Source: Arsukibacterium perlucidum DSM 18276
GTDB lineage: Bacteria > Pseudomonadota > Gammaproteobacteria > Enterobacterales > Alteromonadaceae
DNA: 64,000 nucleotides
Direction: 5' to 3'
Assembly: GCF_000382165.1 (NCBI RefSeq)
Contig: NZ_KB907716.1
Location: 21,194 to 85,193 of the forward strand
Every line of letters begins with the position of its first letter. Within the stretch, counting starts at the first letter, position 1. Shown in pieces: positions 35,215-44,991 of this stretch. The position numbers and the translations under genes are program-made. The notes below the pieces were generated by a model. The model did no database searches and had not been told where the DNA came from. It saw only the letters and a list, made by a program, of their open reading frames with translations.

Positions 35215-36592
35215 CAGCTATTTCCTCAGCTCTGTTCAGCTTAACCAACACCGGCAAAATTTTGTTTACCTTATCTAGGGTTTCCTGATATTCGCTGGCC
35301 GCTTCAGAGTCGGCAACAATACCGCCACCTGCCCAGCAATGAATTACGCCTTCACTGCAAACCAAAGTACGAATCGCAATATTAGTGTCCATATCGCCGT
35401 TGTTATTAATATAACCAATAGCGCCGCAATATACTGAACGCCGGTGTGGCTCAAGCTGTTCAATAATCTGCATTGCCGCTACCTTGGGTGCGCCGGTAAT
35501 AGAGCCACCGGGGAAAGCGCCACGCAGTAAATCACAGGCGCTGTATTGCTCAGCTAAAGTGCCGGTAACGGTGCTGACTAAATGATGCACGGCCGGAAAG
35601 CTTTCAATGGCAAATAACTCCGGCACCGCAACACTGCCGATACGGCATACCTTGCCTAAATCGTTGCGCAGTAAATCCACAATCATTACATTCTCGGCCC
35701 GGTCTTTTTCTGCCTGTTGCAGCTGGGCAGCGGCTTGCTGGTCTAACTGCGGGTTGTGGTGGCGGGGCCGGGTGCCCTTAATCGGTTTGGTTTCAACCTG
35801 GCGGTTTTTTAACTGCAAAAAACGCTCGGGCGAAATGCTTAACACTGCGCCTTGCTCCAGATTGATAAAGGCCGAGAAAGGCGCGGCATTCGCTTCACGC
35901 AACGCCAGATAGGCCTGCCATTCATCGCCCTGAAAACCCGCACTGAAACGTTGCGCCAGATTAATCTGGTAGCAATTACCACTAAGTAAGTGCTGCTGAA
36001 TTTTCTGGAAGCGTTGATTGTATTGCTGCTGGCTGATATTAGCCTGCCAGTCGCTGGTTAGTTGAAATGGCATTGCTGTTATGGCCTGCGCCAGCTGATG
36101 CTGCAATTTCTGCCAGTGCGCTTCGGCATCGTTATGGTAATCGACGCACCATAATTGCTGTTGCTGTTTGTCCAGTACCAGCGCCCAGCTGTATAAGCCT
36201 ATCGCCATATCCGGTAATTGAATATCATGCTCGCTTTGCACCGGCAGTCGTTCCAGGTAGCGGCCCAAATCGTAACCAAAATAGCCCAGAGCGCCGCCGC
36301 TAAACGGCAGTTCACTGGCGGCAGGTGCTGGGAAATAGCGCTGTAGGGCGCAATCTAAAACCGTGAAGGGGTCTTGTTGGTAATCATGGTTGCCGTGTTC
36401 ATCACGTAATGTCGTTACGCCACTGGCAGCGGTCAGGGTAGCCAGTGGCTGGATTACCATGATTTGGTAGCGACTGTTAGGGTGGCCATTGGCGGCCGAA
36501 TCAAGCAACATCGCCCATGGCTTGCTGGCAAAATGAGCAAAATAGTCAGCCAAATCCTCTGGCGCGATGTCTGGAATTAAATACTGCTGCAT
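35204..36592 (-). CDS. pabB: Aminodeoxychorismate synthase component I
   Basis: Joins ammonia (from PabA) to chorismate to form aminodeoxychorismate in folate synthesis. At 462 residues it has the normal length of the anthranilate synthase/chorismate-binding family. Seen: NCYQINLAQRFSAGF, the PIKGTRPR motif with the PabB-specific lysine, ENVMIVDLLRNDLGKVC, GSITGAPKVAAMQIIEQLEP and NIAIRTLV. It is followed by nudL with an 11-base overlap and is divergent from the fumarase gene. Confidence 0.94.
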   Translation of the reverse strand: MQQYLIPDIAPEDLADYFAHFASKPWAMLLDSAANGHPNSRYQIMVIQPLATLTAASGVTTLRDEHGNHDYQQDPFTVLDCALQRYFPAPAASELPFSGGALGYFGYDLGRYLERLPVQSEHDIQLPDMAIGLYSWALVLDKQQQQLWCVDYHNDAEAHWQKLQHQLAQAITAMPFQLTSDWQANISQQQYNQRFQKIQQHLLSGNCYQINLAQRFSAGFQGDEWQAYLALREANAAPFSAFINLEQGAVLSISPERFLQLKNRQVETKPIKGTRPRHHNPQLDQQAAAQLQQAEKDRAENVMIVDLLRNDLGKVCRIGSVAVPELFAIESFPAVHHLVSTVTGTLAEQYSACDLLRGAFPGGSITGAPKVAAMQIIEQLEPHRRSVYCGAIGYINNNGDMDTNIAIRTLVCSEGVIHCWAGGGIVADSEAASEYQETLDKVNKILPVLVKLNRAEEIADAG

Positions 36593-36706
36593 AGAAGAGC
36601 TAGCCGCTGTTTTCGATGCGCGCTATCATACCAGCACAGTAGCCAATAGTTAATGGCGCCCCTGATTTTGATACTAGTCAGTATAGACATTAAAGGAAAA
36701 GTAAGC

Positions 36707-38239
36707 ATGACGGTAATTCGCCAACAAGACTTTATCGAGAGTATTGAAGATGCACTGCAGTATATCTCCTATTATCATCCACTGGATTTTATTCAGGCGC
36801 TGGAGCAGGCTTACCATAAAGAGCAGAATCAGGCGGCTAAAGATGCTATTGCCCAAATCCTGATTAACTCGCGGATGTCGGCGGAAGGTCACCGGCCAAT
36901 TTGTCAGGATACCGGTATTGTTACCTGTTTTGTCAAAATTGGTATGGATGTGCAATGGGATAAAACCGACCTGACCGTGCAGCAGATGGTCGACGAAGGT
37001 ACCCGTCGTGCTTATTTAAATCCGGACAACCCATTGCGTGCTTCTATCGTTGCCGACCCGGCTGGTGCCCGGAAAAATACCAAAGATAATACGCCATCGG
37101 TGGTGCATATCGATTTAGTTGCCGGCCATCATGTCGAAGTGATGATTGCAGCTAAAGGCGGCGGCTCAGAAAACAAAACGAAAATGGCCATGCTGAACCC
37201 GTCTGATTCTATTGTCGACTGGGTACTGGAAACCTTACCAAAAATGGGCGCCGGCTGGTGTCCGCCGGGCATGCTTGGCATCGGTATTGGCGGCACAGCG
37301 GAAAAAGCCGCAGTACTGGCTAAAGAAGCACTGATGGAGCCGGTTGATATTCAGGAGTTAATTGCTAAGGGCGCTGAAACTGCTGATGAAAAGCTGCGCC
37401 TGGAGCTGTACGAAAAAGTAAACAAACTGGGCATTGGCGCGCAGGGTTTAGGTGGGTTAACCACTGTGGTTGATGTAAAAATTAACAGTGTGCCTACCCA
37501 TGCTGCCAGCTTGCCGGTGGTGATGATCCCCAACTGTGCCGCTACCCGCCATTTGCATTTTCACTTAGATGGCAGTGGTCCGGCCGATATTAAGCCACCA
37601 AAACTGGAAGACTGGCCACAGGTTACCTGGGAGCTGGGTAGTAAGGTGCGGCGGGTCAACCTCGATACCATTACCCCGGCCGATGTGCAAAGCTGGCAAG
37701 CGGGTGAAACCGTGCTGTTAAGCGGTAAAATGCTGACCGGCCGTGACGCTGCCCATAAACGGATTGCCGATATGCTGAATAAAGGTGAAGGCTTGCCTGA
37801 AGGGGTCGATCTGCGTAACCGCTTTATTTATTACGTCGGTCCGGTAGATGCAGTGCGGGACGAAGTAGTAGGCCCAGCCGGCCCGACAACTGCCACCCGG
37901 ATGGATAAGTTTACCGAAATGATGTTATCGCAAACCGGTTTACTGGGGATGATTGGTAAATCCGAGCGTGGTGATTTAACAGTAGAAAGTATTAAAAAGC
38001 ACAAAGCGGTGTACTTAATGGCAGTGGGCGGGGCGGCCTATCTGGTGTCAAAAGCCATTAAGAAATCGCGGGTAGTGGCCTTTGCCGATTTAGGGATGGA
38101 AGCCATTTACGAGTTTGAAGTAGAAGATATGCCGGTTACGGTAGCGGTAGACTCCAACGGCAATAACGTCCATAAACAAGGCCCGGCAATCTGGAAAGCG
38201 AATATCGCTGAACTGGACGCTAAGCTAAAAGCAAAATAA
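36707..38239 (+). CDS. fumA: Class I fumarate hydratase (4Fe-4S)
   Basis: Interconverts fumarate and malate in the TCA cycle with an oxygen-sensitive 4Fe-4S cluster. At 510 residues it combines the alpha and beta parts of class I fumarases. Conserved cysteine contexts are PICQDTGIVTCFVKIG, MIPNCAATRHLHFHLDG and GAGWCPPGMLGIGIGG. The ATG at 36707 is preferred over one 54 bases upstream because AAAGGAAAA lies just before it and MTVIRQQDFIESIEDALQY fits the family. The A versus B paralogue cannot be told from sequence alone. Confidence 0.93.
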   Translation: MTVIRQQDFIESIEDALQYISYYHPLDFIQALEQAYHKEQNQAAKDAIAQILINSRMSAEGHRPICQDTGIVTCFVKIGMDVQWDKTDLTVQQMVDEGTRRAYLNPDNPLRASIVADPAGARKNTKDNTPSVVHIDLVAGHHVEVMIAAKGGGSENKTKMAMLNPSDSIVDWVLETLPKMGAGWCPPGMLGIGIGGTAEKAAVLAKEALMEPVDIQELIAKGAETADEKLRLELYEKVNKLGIGAQGLGGLTTVVDVKINSVPTHAASLPVVMIPNCAATRHLHFHLDGSGPADIKPPKLEDWPQVTWELGSKVRRVNLDTITPADVQSWQAGETVLLSGKMLTGRDAAHKRIADMLNKGEGLPEGVDLRNRFIYYVGPVDAVRDEVVGPAGPTTATRMDKFTEMMLSQTGLLGMIGKSERGDLTVESIKKHKAVYLMAVGGAAYLVSKAIKKSRVVAFADLGMEAIYEFEVEDMPVTVAVDSNGNNVHKQGPAIWKANIAELDAKLKAK

Positions 38240-38251
38240 TAATACGATAAC

Positions 38252-38280
38252 AGCGCTGGTTTATACCGGCGCTTTGCTTT
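38252..38280 (+). terminator. Probable terminator after fumarase
   Basis: AGCGCTGG and CCGGCGCT form an 8-bp stem (one wobble) over a 6-base loop, 12 bases after the stop. The following tract TTTGCTTTG is only partly T-rich, so termination strength is uncertain. Confidence 0.55.
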
Positions 38281-38308
38281 GATATTGATATCCTGAAGGG
38301 GAGCGACA

Positions 38309-40339
38309 ATGAAATACTCACTGATGCTGTTAACTGCTTTAGCGGCAGCACCTCTGGCGGCGCCACTTGCAGCGAAGGCGCCGTTAACGGTAGAACACCT
38401 GAATCAGTTTAATAAGATTAATGCCATTAGCCTGTCAAACGATGGCCGCTATCTGGCGTATGTGCAAAGCAACGGCGGTTTCGCTCCGGCTGATCACAGC
38501 ACTGACATTTACTTAAAAGACTTGCGCCAGGACAGCCCGGCTAAACGCTTAACCCAAAGTACTGCCAGTGAACGGGCGCTGGCGTTTAGCCATGATGGCC
38601 AACACTTATATTTTATTGCCAATCGTAGTGGCAGCAATCAGGTATGGCGTTTGCCGCTAAGCGGTGGCGAAGCGCTGCAACTTACCGATTTACCGCTACC
38701 GGTTGAGGGCTTTAAAGTCGCGGCAGACGGTAAAACAGTGGCGCTGTCGCTGGCGGTATTGCCGGGTTGCGACACGTTAAAATGTACGGTAGATGCAAAA
38801 GCCGCTGAGCAAGAGCGCAAAGACAGTGCGCTGGCGTATGACAGCCTGATGGTGCGGCACTGGGACCATTGGCGCACACCTTACCGCAGCCAGTTGCATG
38901 TTGCGGCTATTGCTGATGGCATGGTGACCGATGCTAAAAACCTGATAAGCGACTGGGATACCGATATTGCTGGCATCGAACAGGTGGCTTTCACCCCGGA
39001 TAATCAGCATCTGGTATTCAGTGCTAAAGCACCGGGTAAGGATCAGGCCTGGCACACTAATTTTGATATTTATCAGGTATCGGTTAATGGCGGTGAGAAA
39101 ATAAACTTAACCGCTGACAATCAAGCTTGGGATGCCAAACCAAAGTTCTCGGCAGATGGCCGCTTTATGGCTTACTTAGCCATGACCAAACCAGGTGCTG
39201 AAGCTGATCGCTTTGGTTTAATGTTACTGGATATGGTGACCGGACAGCGCAAAGAGCTGGCAGCAGATTTTGACCGTTCAGTCAGTGACTATCAGTTCGG
39301 TAGCGACAACCGGACTATTTATGTCACCAGCCAGGATGTCGGTCAGTACAGTATTTTTGCCATTAACACCAGTTTTGGCGATGTGCGTAAAGTATACGGT
39401 AACGGCTACGCTGGTAATTTACAGGTGGCTGGCGACAAATTGGTGTTTACCAATCACCGCTTAGATATGCCCACCGAAGTATTTGCAATTACTAACGATG
39501 GCGGCCAGCTAACCCAGCTAACCGATATCAATGCTAAATGGCGGGAGCAAGTGCAGTTTGGTGACTACGAGCAATTCAGCTTTAAAGGCGCCAATGATGC
39601 CACAGTATATGGATATCTGGTTAAACCGTGGAACTTTGATGCCAGCAAAAAATACCCAATGGCGTTTTTAGTTCATGGCGGGCCGCAGGGTAGTTTTGGC
39701 AATATGTTTAACGAGCGCTGGAATGCTCAGATGTATGCCGCTAAAGGTTATGCCGTGGTAATGGTCGATTTTCATGGCTCTACCGGTTATGGCCAGGCGT
39801 TTACCGATTCCATCAGTCGTGATTGGGGCGGTAAGCCGTTAGAAGATCTTAAAAAAGGCTTTGAGTATATCGTCAAAGCTCAACCGTGGATTGACGGTAA
39901 CCGTGCCTGCGCACTGGGTGCATCGTACGGCGGTTATATGATGAACTGGATTGCCGGTAACTGGCCAACGGGCTTTAAATGTCTGGTTAACCACGCCGGT
40001 CTATACGATATGCCAAGCTTTTATGGCAGCACCGAAGAGCTCTGGTTTCCGGAGTTCGATTTAGGTGGACCCGCCTGGCAGGAAGGCAGTGATTATCAGA
40101 AATTTAACCCGGCAGCGCATGCTGATAAATGGCAAACGCCGATGCTGGTTATTCACGGTTTAAAAGATTACCGGGTGCCTTATGCCCAGGGGCTGGGGGC
40201 TTTTACCAACCTGCAACGCAAAGGTATTGATTCGCGCCTGGTGATTTTCCCGGATGAGAACCACTGGATCTTAAATAAAGATAACCGGGTGCGCTGGTAC
40301 GGTGAAGTGTTTGAATGGCTGGAGAAGTACACTAAATAA
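38309..40339 (+). CDS. S9 family prolyl oligopeptidase-type peptidase, exported
   Basis: A 676-residue exported peptidase. A signal peptide (residues 1-22, ending PLAAKA) is followed by a beta-propeller of TolB-like/WD40 repeats (residues about 40-390; for example LSNDGRYLAYVQSN and FSHDGQHLYFIANRS) and a C-terminal alpha/beta-hydrolase. The nucleophile elbow is ACALGASYGGYMMNW, the acid is in HGLKDYRVPYAQG, and the His in DENHWILN. This is the acylaminoacyl/dipeptidyl peptidase branch. Strong ribosome site (GAAGGGGAG). It is monocistronic, ahead of a structured repeat. Confidence 0.94.
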   Translation: MKYSLMLLTALAAAPLAAPLAAKAPLTVEHLNQFNKINAISLSNDGRYLAYVQSNGGFAPADHSTDIYLKDLRQDSPAKRLTQSTASERALAFSHDGQHLYFIANRSGSNQVWRLPLSGGEALQLTDLPLPVEGFKVAADGKTVALSLAVLPGCDTLKCTVDAKAAEQERKDSALAYDSLMVRHWDHWRTPYRSQLHVAAIADGMVTDAKNLISDWDTDIAGIEQVAFTPDNQHLVFSAKAPGKDQAWHTNFDIYQVSVNGGEKINLTADNQAWDAKPKFSADGRFMAYLAMTKPGAEADRFGLMLLDMVTGQRKELAADFDRSVSDYQFGSDNRTIYVTSQDVGQYSIFAINTSFGDVRKVYGNGYAGNLQVAGDKLVFTNHRLDMPTEVFAITNDGGQLTQLTDINAKWREQVQFGDYEQFSFKGANDATVYGYLVKPWNFDASKKYPMAFLVHGGPQGSFGNMFNERWNAQMYAAKGYAVVMVDFHGSTGYGQAFTDSISRDWGGKPLEDLKKGFEYIVKAQPWIDGNRACALGASYGGYMMNWIAGNWPTGFKCLVNHAGLYDMPSFYGSTEELWFPEFDLGGPAWQEGSDYQKFNPAAHADKWQTPMLVIHGLKDYRVPYAQGLGAFTNLQRKGIDSRLVIFPDENHWILNKDNRVRWYGEVFEWLEKYTK

Positions 40340-40382
40340 TAGAAATGTACAGCAGTAAACGACCATGACTCCGGTTACTGCA

Positions 40383-40482
40383 GAAGTCGGTTTGCTCACG
40401 CTGACACGCCGTAAACCCATCCCTGGGGGCTCGTTTCCGCCCGTCCAGGGCTTCAACGGTCAGCTTAGAGCAATCCGACTCC
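40383..40482 (-). repeat. Structured intergenic repeat family 1, copy B
   Basis: A 100-nt element in the opposite orientation to copy A at 34445-34542. The 52-nt core between the inner stems is almost unchanged, whereas the stem arms vary in a pairing-preserving way. It sits between the S9 peptidase stop and the YjbR/MmcQ gene and ends 27 bases before the latter's start, so it may lie in its 5' leader. On the minus strand the sequence begins GGAGTCGGATTGCTC. Confidence 0.8.
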
Positions 40483-40509
40483 TGCCTTTCAATTAAAGGA
40501 GTGCGTCCC

Positions 40510-40878
40510 ATGTTCAACTTTCAACAATGCCGTGATTATTGCCTGATGCAACTGCAAAGTGTTGAAGATTTTCCTTTTGGGCCGGATGCCTACGTTTATA
40601 AAGTTGCGGGTAAAATTTTTGCAATCTTAGGCGAAGAGCAGGGCATCGCGCGGGTAAATTTAAAGTGCGACCCGACAGAGGCCTTAATACTGCGCGATAT
40701 ATTTGCCGCGGTCAGCCCTGGCTATCATATGAATAAACAGCATTGGAATACAGTGTTACTCGATTGCAGCGTGCCGGACAACGAAGTTAAACGGCAGATA
40801 GACAACTCTTATCAACTTATCGTCAAAAGCCTGCCCAAAGCGAAAAGACCGGTATTTATTTCGGGTTCAATAGCTTAA
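40510..40878 (+). CDS. MmcQ/YjbR family protein
   Basis: A 122-residue protein of the MmcQ/YjbR (CyaY-like fold) family. Seen: VEDFPFGPDAYVYKVAGKIF, the VNLKCDPTEALILR strand-helix unit, PGYHMNKQHWNTVLLD and the final IDNSYQLIVKSLPK helix, all typical. The ATG at 40510 is preceded by AAAGGAG at eight bases, so it is preferred over an in-frame GTG at 40501. Annotated family-wide as DNA-binding, but the role is not established. Confidence 0.9.
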   Translation: MFNFQQCRDYCLMQLQSVEDFPFGPDAYVYKVAGKIFAILGEEQGIARVNLKCDPTEALILRDIFAAVSPGYHMNKQHWNTVLLDCSVPDNEVKRQIDNSYQLIVKSLPKAKRPVFISGSIA

Positions 40879-40897
40879 AAAATCCACGATGCCTGCC

Positions 40898-40926
40898 TTG
40901 ACAATGCCATGTGCCAAGCCCAAAAT
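40898..40926 (+). promoter_or_regulatory. Predicted sigma-70 promoter of vapBC
   Basis: A perfect -35 box TTGACA at 40898-40903, a 17-base spacer and a CAAAAT -10 (4 of 6 consensus) at 40921-40926, about 33 bases upstream of the vapB ATG. Confidence 0.5.
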
Positions 40927-40958
40927 ACATACAGCCCAGTGTGTACGTTGAGGTGCCT

Positions 40959-41210
40959 ATGTCAACAATAAGTCGAGTTTTCATGAATGGCAATAGTCAG
41001 GCTGTACGTATCCCGCAGGAGTTTCGTTTGGATACAAATACGGTTGAAATCAGTCGTAACGAGCTGGGAGACTTGGTTATTCATCCTTTGCCACAAAAGC
41101 GTGGCGAAGCATTGATGGCTGCACTGGGTGGTTTTGATCAAGACTTTGTTGAAGAACTTGAAGCAGAATACCAGGCTCAGCCTTTGATGCAAGAAAGGGA
41201 AGAACTGTGA
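40959..41210 (+). CDS. vapB: VapB-type antitoxin (AbrB/SpoVT fold)
   Basis: An 83-residue antitoxin of a type II system. The N-terminal swapped-hairpin DNA-binding domain reads MSTISRVFMNGNSQAVRIPQ and EFRLDTNTVEISRNELGDLV. The C-terminal part (EELEAEYQAQPLMQEREEL) would wrap and neutralise the toxin. The ATG at 40959 is chosen because GAGGTG precedes it and the family begins there; the frame runs open 48 bases upstream. The stop overlaps the vapC GTG start by four bases. Confidence 0.9.
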   Translation: MSTISRVFMNGNSQAVRIPQEFRLDTNTVEISRNELGDLVIHPLPQKRGEALMAALGGFDQDFVEELEAEYQAQPLMQEREEL

Positions 41211-41611
41211 TCTATCTGCTTGATACGAATATTCTTATCTACCTGTTAAAAAACAACCCGCCCTCTGTTGCTGCACATATTGACACCTTACCTGCAGAGG
41301 CCCAGTTAAGAATGTCATTTTTTACTTATGCAGAGTTATTGAAAGGGGCGCAGCGAAGTAGTAAAAGCGCTGAAGTGATGCGAAAACTTGTTGTATTGAC
41401 GCGGCAAATTCCAGTTTTATATCAATCTTCTGCTGCACTGTGTCTGCACTATGCTGAGCAATTTAATCGTTTAAAAACTGCTGGCACACCAATAGGCGCT
41501 AACGATTTATGGATCGCCAGTCATGCGTTGGCTGAAAACGCTATATTGGTGACCAATAACACACGAGAGTTTAATCGCGTGACAGGACTGACGGTAGAGA
41601 ACTGGGTATGA
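41207..41611 (+). CDS. vapC: VapC-type PIN domain ribonuclease toxin
   Basis: A 134-residue PIN-domain endoribonuclease; VapC proteins typically cut initiator tRNA or rRNA. Acidic active-site residues are visible: Asp in MIYLLDTNILIYLL, Glu in FFTYAELLKGAQ, Asp in GANDLWIASHAL and the last acidic site near TNNTREFNRVTGL. The start is GTG within a GTGA overlap with vapB, the standard coupling. Unusually, its stop in turn overlaps the next gene, a thiolase, by four bases (ATGA). Confidence 0.92.
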   Translation: MIYLLDTNILIYLLKNNPPSVAAHIDTLPAEAQLRMSFFTYAELLKGAQRSSKSAEVMRKLVVLTRQIPVLYQSSAALCLHYAEQFNRLKTAGTPIGANDLWIASHALAENAILVTNNTREFNRVTGLTVENWV

Positions 41612-42804
41612 CTATTTTGAACTTAACGGATGTAGTGATATTAGAGGGTGCCCGCACAGCTATTGGTAGCTTTGGTGGCAGCCTGGCCGGTTTAAGTCCG
41701 GCAGAGTTGGGCACAGCGGCCGCGACAGCGGCGATAAGCCGTAGCGCTGTGACGCCAGCAGATATTGATCATGCGGTGTTTGGCCATATTATTACTACTG
41801 GCCCGGCAGATGCCTATCTGGCAAGGCATATAGCGCTTAACAGCGGCATTCTGCCTTCATCTGCTGCCTTTAACGTTAACCGCTTATGTGGCTCCGGGGT
41901 ACAGGCCGTGATCTCAGCCGCGCAGCAAATTCAGCTGGGGCAAAGTAGCATAGCCCTGGCAGGCGGTGCTGAGAGCATGAGTAACGGCGCTTACTTACTG
42001 CCCGACGTGCGGCGTGGCTTGCGGATGGGCCATGCTACAACTATCGATCTGACTCTGGGTATTTTAACCGACCCGTTTGGTAGTGGCCATATGGGTGTTA
42101 CTGCCGAAACCATTGCCGACCAGTATGGCTTAAGCCGTGCAGATTTAGATGCCTTTGCTGCGCAAAGCCATAGCCGGGCCGCGTATGCGCAGCAGCAAGG
42201 CTATTTTAACGAGCAAATAGTGCCGATTACGGTTAAAGCTGGCCGCACTGAAAGCGTATTTGCCGAGGATGAGCATGTCCGGCCGGATACCAGCATTGAA
42301 AGCTTAGCTAAGTTAAAACCAGCATTTAAAAAAGATGGTATTGTTACCGCAGGTAATGCCTCAGGCTTAAATGACGGGGCGGCTGCTATGGTGCTGACCA
42401 GTGTGGCTGAGGCCAACCGGCGCGGTTTAAAGCCGCGCGCTCGCCTGCTAGGCTGCAGTTTTGCCGGGGTAGCACCCGGCGTAATGGGCCTGGGACCGAT
42501 ACCGGCGGTAAAACAGGTTTTAGCGCAAAGCGGCTTAAATATTGCGGACCTGGACGTGATTGAGTCAAATGAAGCTTTTGCTGCCCAGGCCTTGGCGGTA
42601 AGTCAGGCACTGGGATTGGACCCGGCAAAAGTAAACCCGAATGGCGGCGCTATCGCGCTGGGCCACCCGGTAGGGGCAACCGGTTCTATTTTAATCATTA
42701 AATTGCTGGCCGAGCTTAAGCGCACGGCTGGCCGCTATGGTTTAGTGACCATGTGCATTGGCGGCGGCCAGGGTATAGCGCTGCTGCTGGAGTCGTTGCA
42801 ATAG
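41608..42804 (+). CDS. Acetyl-CoA C-acyltransferase (thiolase)
   Basis: A 398-residue biosynthetic-type thiolase, likely acetyl-CoA acetyltransferase. The nucleophilic Cys lies in VNRLCGSGVQAVISAAQ, the second Cys in TMCIGGGQGIALL and the catalytic His in ALGHPVGATGS. All three signature regions are intact. It starts with an ATG embedded in the vapC stop, so its translation may depend on the toxin-antitoxin message unless an internal promoter exists. No other beta-oxidation or PHB gene is adjacent. Chain-length specificity cannot be told. Confidence 0.92.
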   Translation: MTILNLTDVVILEGARTAIGSFGGSLAGLSPAELGTAAATAAISRSAVTPADIDHAVFGHIITTGPADAYLARHIALNSGILPSSAAFNVNRLCGSGVQAVISAAQQIQLGQSSIALAGGAESMSNGAYLLPDVRRGLRMGHATTIDLTLGILTDPFGSGHMGVTAETIADQYGLSRADLDAFAAQSHSRAAYAQQQGYFNEQIVPITVKAGRTESVFAEDEHVRPDTSIESLAKLKPAFKKDGIVTAGNASGLNDGAAAMVLTSVAEANRRGLKPRARLLGCSFAGVAPGVMGLGPIPAVKQVLAQSGLNIADLDVIESNEAFAAQALAVSQALGLDPAKVNPNGGAIALGHPVGATGSILIIKLLAELKRTAGRYGLVTMCIGGGQGIALLLESLQ

Positions 42805-42823
42805 CGCTACAGTTTGCCGGCGC

Positions 42824-43468
42824 TTAAGCACTTTCGCTGGCGATTTGTTGCAGTGACTGGGCCAGTTGCGCTGGCTCCTGTGCGCCGGAAATCAGGTATT
42901 TATTGTTGATGATAAAGGCGGGGACCGACGAAATACCGGCCTGCTGGTATTTGGCAATATCTGTTGTCACAGTATCAGCGTAGTCATTACCTGTCAGGAT
43001 CCGCTGTGCCTCGGTCCTATCCATACCAGCCTGTGCCGCGCAAGCCGCTAACACCGCTTTGTCAGCAACATCTTTTGCTTCACCAAAATATGCATCAAAC
43101 AGTGCCAGCTTCATTTCTGTTGCTTTATTTTCGGTGGCCGCCCATTTCACCAGGCGGTGGGCATCAAAGGTATTACAGGTAAACCGCTGCTGCATCTTAG
43201 TAAAATTAAGGCCAAGCTCGGCAGCGATATCCATCATATTGGCCTGGGCAGCGCGCATTTCATCTTCATTGCGGCCATATTTGCGACTCAGCGCCGGCAA
43301 AATAGGCTCTTGCGGTGCATTTTTATCCGGGTTTAGCTCAAATGCGTGCCATTCCAGTTCGGTGTTAAGTTCAGGCAATGTCGCTAAAACTTGCTCTAAT
43401 CTGGCATAGCCAATCGCACACCAGGGACAGGCAATATCCGATACCAAATCTATTTTCAGGGTTGTCAT
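42824..43468 (-). CDS. DsbA family oxidoreductase, FrnE type
   Basis: A 214-residue cytoplasmic thioredoxin-fold protein with an inserted helical domain. The redox motif is in LVSDIACPWCAIGYARLEQV (CPWC) near the N-terminus, and the cis-Pro loop is GISSVPAFIINNKYLISGAQ. There is no signal peptide from the ATG at 43468, in keeping with FrnE-like proteins implicated in oxidative or solvent stress. The frame is open 66 bases further but that part looks random. The gene converges on the thiolase with about 20 bases between stops. Confidence 0.9.
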   Translation of the reverse strand: MTTLKIDLVSDIACPWCAIGYARLEQVLATLPELNTELEWHAFELNPDKNAPQEPILPALSRKYGRNEDEMRAAQANMMDIAAELGLNFTKMQQRFTCNTFDAHRLVKWAATENKATEMKLALFDAYFGEAKDVADKAVLAACAAQAGMDRTEAQRILTGNDYADTVTTDIAKYQQAGISSVPAFIINNKYLISGAQEPAQLAQSLQQIASESA

Positions 43469-43676
43469 TAGGTTGCACTCTCGCTGTTCAAATTTAAGCA
43501 GAACGCTAACATAGTTAATAATAAGTACAAGCAAGCCTGCGTCAAAGCGCCTATTTTTAAGCTTAGCCGTAAAAAATAAGTTACGGCCAAACCTGAGATC
43601 AACAACCCTGATATGGAAAATAATAAAACCGCGTTATAGTGATAACCGCTAAGCAATTCGCAATATTATAAATTAA

Positions 43677-44804
<1,128 letters not shown>

Positions 44805-44862
44805 AAATTAATTATTCTGGCTCAGTACACCCAAGTATTTTGCGTAAAGATAATGTCAGAAC

Positions 44863-44969
44863 AGAGACGGATTAGAACCCCGTTTTGGGCGCCACAGAGT
44901 GTCTGAGCGAGCGCGCAAGCGCGAACGAGTTGCTGTGGCGAGCCAGGGCGGGCGTTGTAATCTGTCTCT
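44863..44969 (+). repeat. Structured intergenic repeat family 2, copy 1
   Basis: A 107-nt element between frmA and fghA, repeated in the same orientation at 45853-45955. It folds as one long hairpin: AGAGACGGATTA pairs with TAATCTGTCTCT (44863-44874 with 44958-44969), then AACCCCG with CGGGCGTT (one bulge), TGG with CCA, CGCCACAG with CTGTGGCG (44890-44897 with 44933-44940), and a terminal GCGC-GCAA-GCGC tetraloop. The 3' end lies only 22 bases before the fghA ATG, so it would sit in the fghA leader RNA. Confidence 0.85.
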
Positions 44970-44991
44970 TTAACACTAAACGAGACATTTT

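Noticed and set aside
43468..43656. A 62-codon minus-strand frame with two hydrophobic segments whose TAA overlaps the FrnE-like ATG (TAATG), suggesting coupling
   Set aside because: It would need a TTG start with no ribosome site and has no family resemblance. The stop-start overlap could be chance in an AT-rich leader.
44941..44960. GGGCGGGCGTTG at the end of repeat family 2 recalls the right end of integron attC sites
   Set aside because: The core GTTRRRY/RYYYAAC consensus is not met on either side in either copy, and there is no integrase or cassette array.
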